Made by a program: the position numbers and the translations under genes
Assembly (NCBI RefSeq): GCF_028550435.1
Contig: NZ_JAQQKV010000002.1
Span: 930,001 to 994,000, forward strand
Source: Asticcacaulis machinosus
GTDB taxonomy: Bacteria > Pseudomonadota > Alphaproteobacteria > Caulobacterales > Caulobacteraceae
Reading direction: 5' to 3'
DNA length: 64,000 bases
Part shown: positions 59,754 through 64,000 of the stretch, piece after piece
Layout of the letters: each line of letters starts with the position of its first letter
Position numbering within the stretch: the stretch's first letter is position 1
Notes under the pieces: model-generated
Databases searched by the model: none
Told to the model about the DNA's origin: nothing
The model's input: the letters and a program-made list of their open reading frames with translations, nothing else

Positions 59754-60917
59754 ATGAAGGCGAAACCTAAAAAGCTGCCACCGGAGGCGTTTAAGGCTGC
59801 GGTCAGGACAGAGGCTCTGGCGCTTGGGTTTGCTGATCTGAGGTATCTCGATATCCCACCGTTATGGGCGGCGTCAGATCGCTTGAAAGCCTTTGTCGAT
59901 GCCGGTCTGCATGGGCAGATGCAGTGGATGGAAGATACCTTGGAGCGCCGCGCTCATCCCACGGCCATGTGGCCAGATGCCAAAAGCGCAATTGTGCTGG
60001 GGTTTAACTATGGCCCCGACACCGACCCTTTGGAACAATTACAGAATCCCGATACGGCAAATATCAGCGTCTATGCCCGTGGCGATGACTACCACGACCT
60101 GATCAAGAAAAAGCTGAAAGCTTTAGGGGGCTATATCGCCCAAAACTTCGATTGCCAGCTTAAGGTCTTTGTTGATACCGCCCCCCTGATGGAAAAGCCG
60201 CTGGCCCATCTGTCGGGGTTGGGCTGGCAGGGCAAGCACACCAATCTGGTGTCGCGTCAGTTCGGCTCATGGCTGTTTTTAGGGGTGATCCTGACTGACC
60301 ATGTGCTTGAGAGCGACACTTTTGAGCCTGATCATTGCGGGTCGTGTCAGGCCTGTCTGGAGGCCTGCCCGACTGATGCTTTTATCGGGCCCTATCAACT
60401 GGATGCCCGCAAATGCCTGTCGTACCTCACTATCGAATATAAGGGCGCGTGGCCGGAAGTGTTTCGCCATCAGATGGGCAACCGCATCTATGGCTGCGAT
60501 GACTGTCTGGCAGCCTGTCCGTGGAACAAGTTTGCGCAAACAACACAGGAAATAAAGCTGGCTCAACGCGACGGGTTCGATCAGTTACGTCTGATCGATC
60601 TGGCGCAACTGGATGATGACGCCTTTCGCGCCCTGTTTGCCAAATCACCGATCAAGCGCATCGGGTTGGCGTCTTTTTTAAGGAATGTTCACTACGCCAT
60701 TGCAAACTCATTCAAGGGCAATGCGTTGGCGGGAACTGAAAACGACGAGATGATCGCGGTGCTAAACGATAATCTGACACGCGAACATCCGGTGGTGCGG
60801 GCATCTGCCGTTTGGGCGCTGAAACAGGGTCTGAGTACGGACGTGTTTTCGGCTCTACGGGCGCTGCATATGTCCGAGACCGATCCCGATGTGCGGGCGG
60901 AATGGGACGGCGTATGA
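59754..60917 (+). CDS. queG: Epoxyqueuosine reductase QueG
   Basis: Cobalamin-dependent iron-sulfur enzyme of 387 residues that makes the last step of queuosine biosynthesis in tRNA. Two 4Fe-4S clusters are indicated by CGSCQACLEACP (about 195-206) and CDDCLAACPWN (about 248-258). The N-terminal domain has KSAIVLGFNY and the central GWQGKHTNLVSRQFGSW, typical of QueG. A HEAT-like C-terminus (REHPVVRASAVWALKQ) is present. The downstream glycosyltransferase gene overlaps its stop by four bases. Confidence 0.95.
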   Translation: MKAKPKKLPPEAFKAAVRTEALALGFADLRYLDIPPLWAASDRLKAFVDAGLHGQMQWMEDTLERRAHPTAMWPDAKSAIVLGFNYGPDTDPLEQLQNPDTANISVYARGDDYHDLIKKKLKALGGYIAQNFDCQLKVFVDTAPLMEKPLAHLSGLGWQGKHTNLVSRQFGSWLFLGVILTDHVLESDTFEPDHCGSCQACLEACPTDAFIGPYQLDARKCLSYLTIEYKGAWPEVFRHQMGNRIYGCDDCLAACPWNKFAQTTQEIKLAQRDGFDQLRLIDLAQLDDDAFRALFAKSPIKRIGLASFLRNVHYAIANSFKGNALAGTENDEMIAVLNDNLTREHPVVRASAVWALKQGLSTDVFSALRALHMSETDPDVRAEWDGV

Positions 60918-61930
60918 CGGAAAGCCTCACATTTTCCATCCTTGTGGTCAGTTACAACAGCGCGAAGTATTTGCCGCGATGCCTTGATGCCTTGCAGACA
61001 CAGGCCCTGCCACGTGAAACCTATGAGGTTATCGTGGTCGACAATGCCTCGGCCGATTTTGAGCTGGATGCGTGGCGGGCCCGCTATCCCGCTATCCGTT
61101 TTGAGCAGTTTGACGATAATCTGGGCTTTGCCGTGGCTAACAACCGCGCCGCCAAAATGGCCCATGCGCCCTGGCTGGTGCTGATCAATCCGGATGCCTT
61201 TGCGCACGACGATATGTTGCAGGCCTTGCAAGGGGCGATTAGCGATCACCCGGATGTGTCCCTGTTCAGCGCCCTGCAACTCAGCGCCAATCATGCCGGT
61301 AAGCTGGATGGTGCCGGTGACGGCATGATCGGGTTTGGGTTCAACTACCGCATGGGCTATGGCCACGATATTCCGGAGTCTCTGCCGGTGGGTGAGGTCT
61401 TCTCGGCCTGCGGTGCCGCCATGATGATGCGGCGTGATCTGTTTGAGCGGTTGGGCGGCTTTGATGAGGATTTCTATATCTATTGTGAAGATGCTGATCT
61501 GGGCTATCGCGCGCGTTTGCTGAATGAGCGGTGCCTGCTGATACCGCAGGCCAGAGTCGACCATATTGGCTCCGCCACCCTTGGGGCGCGTTCAGATTTC
61601 GCTCTGAGGTACGGTTATCGCAACCGGCTGTGGATGTATCTGAAAAATACGCCATTGCCGGTGATGGCTCTGACCCTGATTCCCCATGTGCTGATGACCA
61701 TCGCGGTGATGATCAAAGATGCGCTATCGGGTAAAGGCATGATTGCAGGCGCTGCCGTTTGGGAAGCTTTGACCAACTTGGATCAGGTCTGGCGCAAACG
61801 CCGTGACATTCAGCGGTCGCGGCGCTTAAGCTCTTTACGCCTGCTAAAACTTTTGACATGGAACCCCTGTAAGATTGCCCGACGTGGTGTAGATATTCGC
61901 GGTATTGATGTGAAGGAGATGAGACAATGA
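60914..61930 (+). CDS. Glycosyltransferase family 2, rhamnosyltransferase-like
   Basis: A 338-residue GT-A-fold transferase. Seen: FSILVVSYNSAKYLPRCL at the start, EVIVVDNAS (about 38-46), DNLGFAVANNRAAK, a metal-site-like LINPDAF (about 94-100) and YIYCEDADLGYRARL (about 190-204), as in WbbL-type rhamnosyltransferases that build surface polysaccharides. The C-terminal part has a hydrophobic stretch (about 255-285) that may attach it to the membrane. ATG overlaps the queG stop (ATGA). Acceptor and donor are unknown. Confidence 0.9.
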   Translation: MTESLTFSILVVSYNSAKYLPRCLDALQTQALPRETYEVIVVDNASADFELDAWRARYPAIRFEQFDDNLGFAVANNRAAKMAHAPWLVLINPDAFAHDDMLQALQGAISDHPDVSLFSALQLSANHAGKLDGAGDGMIGFGFNYRMGYGHDIPESLPVGEVFSACGAAMMMRRDLFERLGGFDEDFYIYCEDADLGYRARLLNERCLLIPQARVDHIGSATLGARSDFALRYGYRNRLWMYLKNTPLPVMALTLIPHVLMTIAVMIKDALSGKGMIAGAAVWEALTNLDQVWRKRRDIQRSRRLSSLRLLKLLTWNPCKIARRGVDIRGIDVKEMRQ

Positions 61931-63534
61931 GTGCGTTTGATGCGTTGAAGTCCCAGGCCAAGGCCGATGCCAAGGCCGCCATTGTCGATCATTTTGCGGC
62001 TGATCCGGCGCGGCTGGAGACCATGAGTCTTGAGGTCGCGGGGCTTTATGTCGATGTGTCCAAACAAAGCTGGTCTGACGCTGGTTTCAAATCAGCCCTT
62101 AAACTGTTTGAAACGGCGAACCTCAAGGGCGCGCAGGAGCGCATGTGGTCGGGCAAGGCGATTAATGTCTCTGAAAACCGTGCCGTTTTGCATGTGGCCC
62201 TGCGCGATTCCGACGCCAACAATCTGGGCCTGCGCGGGCCTGAGATCACTGAGGATGTCGCCTCGGCCCGCAAGGCGATGCAGGCCTATGCCGGGGCGAT
62301 CCGGTCAGGCACCATCACCGGTGCCACCGGTAAAAAATTCAAAACTATAGTCCATATTGGGATTGGCGGGTCGGATCTGGGGCCACGTCTGGTCTATCAG
62401 GGGCTGGCGGGCCTCAATCCGGACATCGACATCCGGTTTGTGGCCAATGTTGATGGCTCAGAGCTGGCTTTGGCTCTGGCCGGTCTTGATGCGGAAGAGA
62501 CCTTGGTGATCGCCGTTTCCAAGACCTTCACCACGCAGGAGACACTGGCGAATTTTCTGGCTGCCCGCGACTGGCTGATCAAACATCTGGGTGAGGATAA
62601 GGCCAAGGCCCATATGGCCGCCGTCTCCGCAGCGCCCGATAAGACGGGCGCCTACGGCATTGCCCCCGACCGCGTGTTTGGTTTCAAAGACTGGGTCGGC
62701 GGTCGCTATTCGCTGTGGTCGGCGGTGTCGTTGAGTGTCATTATTGCGCTCGGCTATGATGTTTACGAGCGGTTGCTGGCGGGTGCCTATGAGATGGATC
62801 AGCATTTCTACCATGCGCCGCTGAATAAGAACGCGCCGGTACTGCTGGCGGCGGCGCAAATCTTCAACCGCATTGGGCTGGATCGTCCGTCGCGCGCGGT
62901 GATCCCCTATGTCCATCGTCTGCGCCGTCTGGCGGCCTTCCTGCAACAGCTTGAGATGGAATCGAACGGCAAGCGGACCTCGCCGACCGGTGAGGTTCTG
63001 GCTTCCGCGACCTGTCCGGTGGTGTTTGGCGACGAAGGCACCAATGCCCAGCACGCCTTTTTCCAGATGCTGCACCAGAGCGAGGATGTCGTCCCGCTGG
63101 AACTGATCGCGGTTCAGAAAAATGCCGAGGCGTCCGTTGATATGCAGCAAAAACTGCTGTCGAACGTCATCGCTCAGGGCGAAGCTTTTATGGTCGGTAA
63201 ATCCTACGCGACCGCCGAAGTCGAATGTAAGGCGATGGGGCTGGATGAAGCCCAGACCAAAATCATCGCCCCACAAAAGGTCTGCCCCGGCAACAAGCCG
63301 TCGACCACGGTGCTGCTGAACGAACTGACGCCGGAAAGCTTAGGCGCGCTGCTGGCGCTTTACGAGCACAAGACCTTTGCCGAAGGCATTGTTATGGGGC
63401 TGAACAGCTTTGATCAATGGGGTGTGGAACTGGGTAAGACGCTGGCGACCTCGGTGCTGAAAGACATCACGGGCGACACCATTGCCGCCCATGACACCTC
63501 GACCACGGCCTTGATCCAGCGCGTCAAGGGGTAG
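61927..63534 (+). CDS. pgi: Glucose-6-phosphate isomerase
   Basis: Cytoplasmic enzyme of 535 residues linking glucose 6-phosphate and fructose 6-phosphate. Signatures seen are WVGGRYSLWSAV (about 256-267), QQLEMESNGK with the catalytic Glu, GTNAQHAFFQ with the catalytic His, and SFDQWGVELGK with the catalytic Lys. ATG overlaps the glycosyltransferase stop by four bases, so queG, the transferase and pgi form one overlapping unit, perhaps with fzlA. Confidence 0.96.
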   Translation: MSAFDALKSQAKADAKAAIVDHFAADPARLETMSLEVAGLYVDVSKQSWSDAGFKSALKLFETANLKGAQERMWSGKAINVSENRAVLHVALRDSDANNLGLRGPEITEDVASARKAMQAYAGAIRSGTITGATGKKFKTIVHIGIGGSDLGPRLVYQGLAGLNPDIDIRFVANVDGSELALALAGLDAEETLVIAVSKTFTTQETLANFLAARDWLIKHLGEDKAKAHMAAVSAAPDKTGAYGIAPDRVFGFKDWVGGRYSLWSAVSLSVIIALGYDVYERLLAGAYEMDQHFYHAPLNKNAPVLLAAAQIFNRIGLDRPSRAVIPYVHRLRRLAAFLQQLEMESNGKRTSPTGEVLASATCPVVFGDEGTNAQHAFFQMLHQSEDVVPLELIAVQKNAEASVDMQQKLLSNVIAQGEAFMVGKSYATAEVECKAMGLDEAQTKIIAPQKVCPGNKPSTTVLLNELTPESLGALLALYEHKTFAEGIVMGLNSFDQWGVELGKTLATSVLKDITGDTIAAHDTSTTALIQRVKG

Positions 63535-63564
63535 CGAACCTAACAGGAAATTCACTTGATTGTA

Positions 63565-63592
63565 GTGGCCGGTTGTCTGATCCTCCGGCCAC
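63565..63592. other. Hairpin after pgi
   Basis: Arms GTGGCCGG (63565-63572) and CCGGCCAC (63585-63592) with a 12-base loop, 30 bases after the pgi stop. No T-run follows; it could separate pgi from the next gene. Confidence 0.5.
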
Positions 63593-63609
63593 ACTTCAGG
63601 GGGATATCT

Positions 63610-64000
63610 ATGTCTGTGTCGCGCCGTTTTCACATCAAATCTCTGCTGGCCTCTATCGGTCTGATCAGTTGTTCGGGCGTGTCGAAAGCCGCGGACTCTG
63701 ACCTGATCGGCATATGGTCGGGGACTCTTACGGTGGGCGCTACATCCTTGCGTCTCCGGTTTGTCATAACTGACGCCAAAACGGCGAAGGTCATCAGCCT
63801 TGATCAGGGCAATGCCGAAATTCCGGCCAGTGAGGTCAAACTGGACGGCAACAAGGTGGTGCTCGGCTTTAAGTCGATCAAGGCCCGCTTTGAGGGCGAA
63901 CTGACCGATAAGGACACACTGACGGGCACGTTCACGCAAGGGGCGGCTATTCCGCTGACCTTAAAGCGCGGTGAGACGATTGCCGAAACACCAGCCGCTG
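63610..64000 (+). CDS. Exported protein, N-terminal part only (probable hydrolase leader domain)
   Basis: The frame is open from the ATG at 63610 to the window end (130 codons). A GGGGGATA ribosome-binding site precedes it. The N-terminus has SRRF and a hydrophobic stretch ending in LISC, a possible lipobox at Cys 20, or alternatively a signal-peptidase I site near SKA. The following beta-rich segment (GIWSGTLTVGATSLRLRFVI, then FEGELTDKDTLTGTFTQG) resembles the small domain found in front of serine hydrolases or beta-lactamase-like proteins in exported enzymes. The catalytic part, if any, lies outside the window. Confidence 0.7.
   Translation, partial: MSVSRRFHIKSLLASIGLISCSGVSKAADSDLIGIWSGTLTVGATSLRLRFVITDAKTAKVISLDQGNAEIPASEVKLDGNKVVLGFKSIKARFEGELTDKDTLTGTFTQGAAIPLTLKRGETIAETPAA

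Overview
The window looks like chromosomal DNA of a member of the Caulobacteraceae, most like Asticcacaulis (inferred). Supporting signs are the pstA-pstB-phoU-phoB order, the ChvI-ChvG-HprK-EIIA-HPr block typical of Alphaproteobacteria, a Caulobacter-type TonB-dependent receptor, a glutathione-transferase-like protein that fits the division factor FzlA, and a moderate G+C content. The DNA is gene-dense, with many short overlaps between genes. I see no phage, insertion sequence, CRISPR array, rRNA or replication origin.

Layout. 1-2822: end of the phosphate regulon (pstA partial, pstB, phoU, phoB). 2832-13895: housekeeping genes, including a tandem retropepsin-like protein, Hsp33, a phosphoserine phosphatase/phosphoglycerate dehydrogenase fusion, a PilZ protein, a DEAD-box helicase, an M1 peptidase lipoprotein and a hybrid histidine kinase. 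13959-37399: a large pectin/uronate catabolic island. 37455-41672: an extradiol dioxygenase, a YceI protein and a second TonB receptor. 41675-46123: the ChvI/ChvG and PTS regulatory block. 46506-51053: an unknown 571-residue protein, a chemoreceptor and a small XRE/VOC pair. 51054-58565: polA, VOC and zinc-finger proteins, tRNA-Arg(CCG), tRNA-Leu(CAG), an NDUFA9-like protein, uppP, and a citrate-synthase-like protein with a DNA-binding domain. 59038-64000: fzlA, queG, a glycosyltransferase, pgi and the start of a lipoprotein.

How the pectin island works (inference from families and order). An outer-membrane TonB receptor and an ABC importer bring in pectic oligosaccharides. A GH28 and a GH105 enzyme, neither with a signal peptide, cut them in the cytoplasm. 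Galacturonate goes through UxaC, a mannitol-dehydrogenase-family reductase and UxaA. Unsaturated uronate goes through KduI (or an RpiB-like isomerase) and KduD. Both routes meet at 2-keto-3-deoxygluconate, which KdgK phosphorylates. The final aldolase is not in the window. A LacI-family regulator lies in the middle of the island, and a palindromic motif centred on ACCGGT sits upstream of the receptor, the ABC operon, uxaC and uxaA, so the island appears to be one local regulon.

The most notable observations are this operator set, the citrate-synthase homologue that has lost its catalytic residues but carries a helix-turn-helix domain, the SerB-SerA fusion, a palindromic element inserted in frame in a carboxylesterase, and repeated GCGTCAA boxes plus a 30-bp palindrome upstream of chvI.
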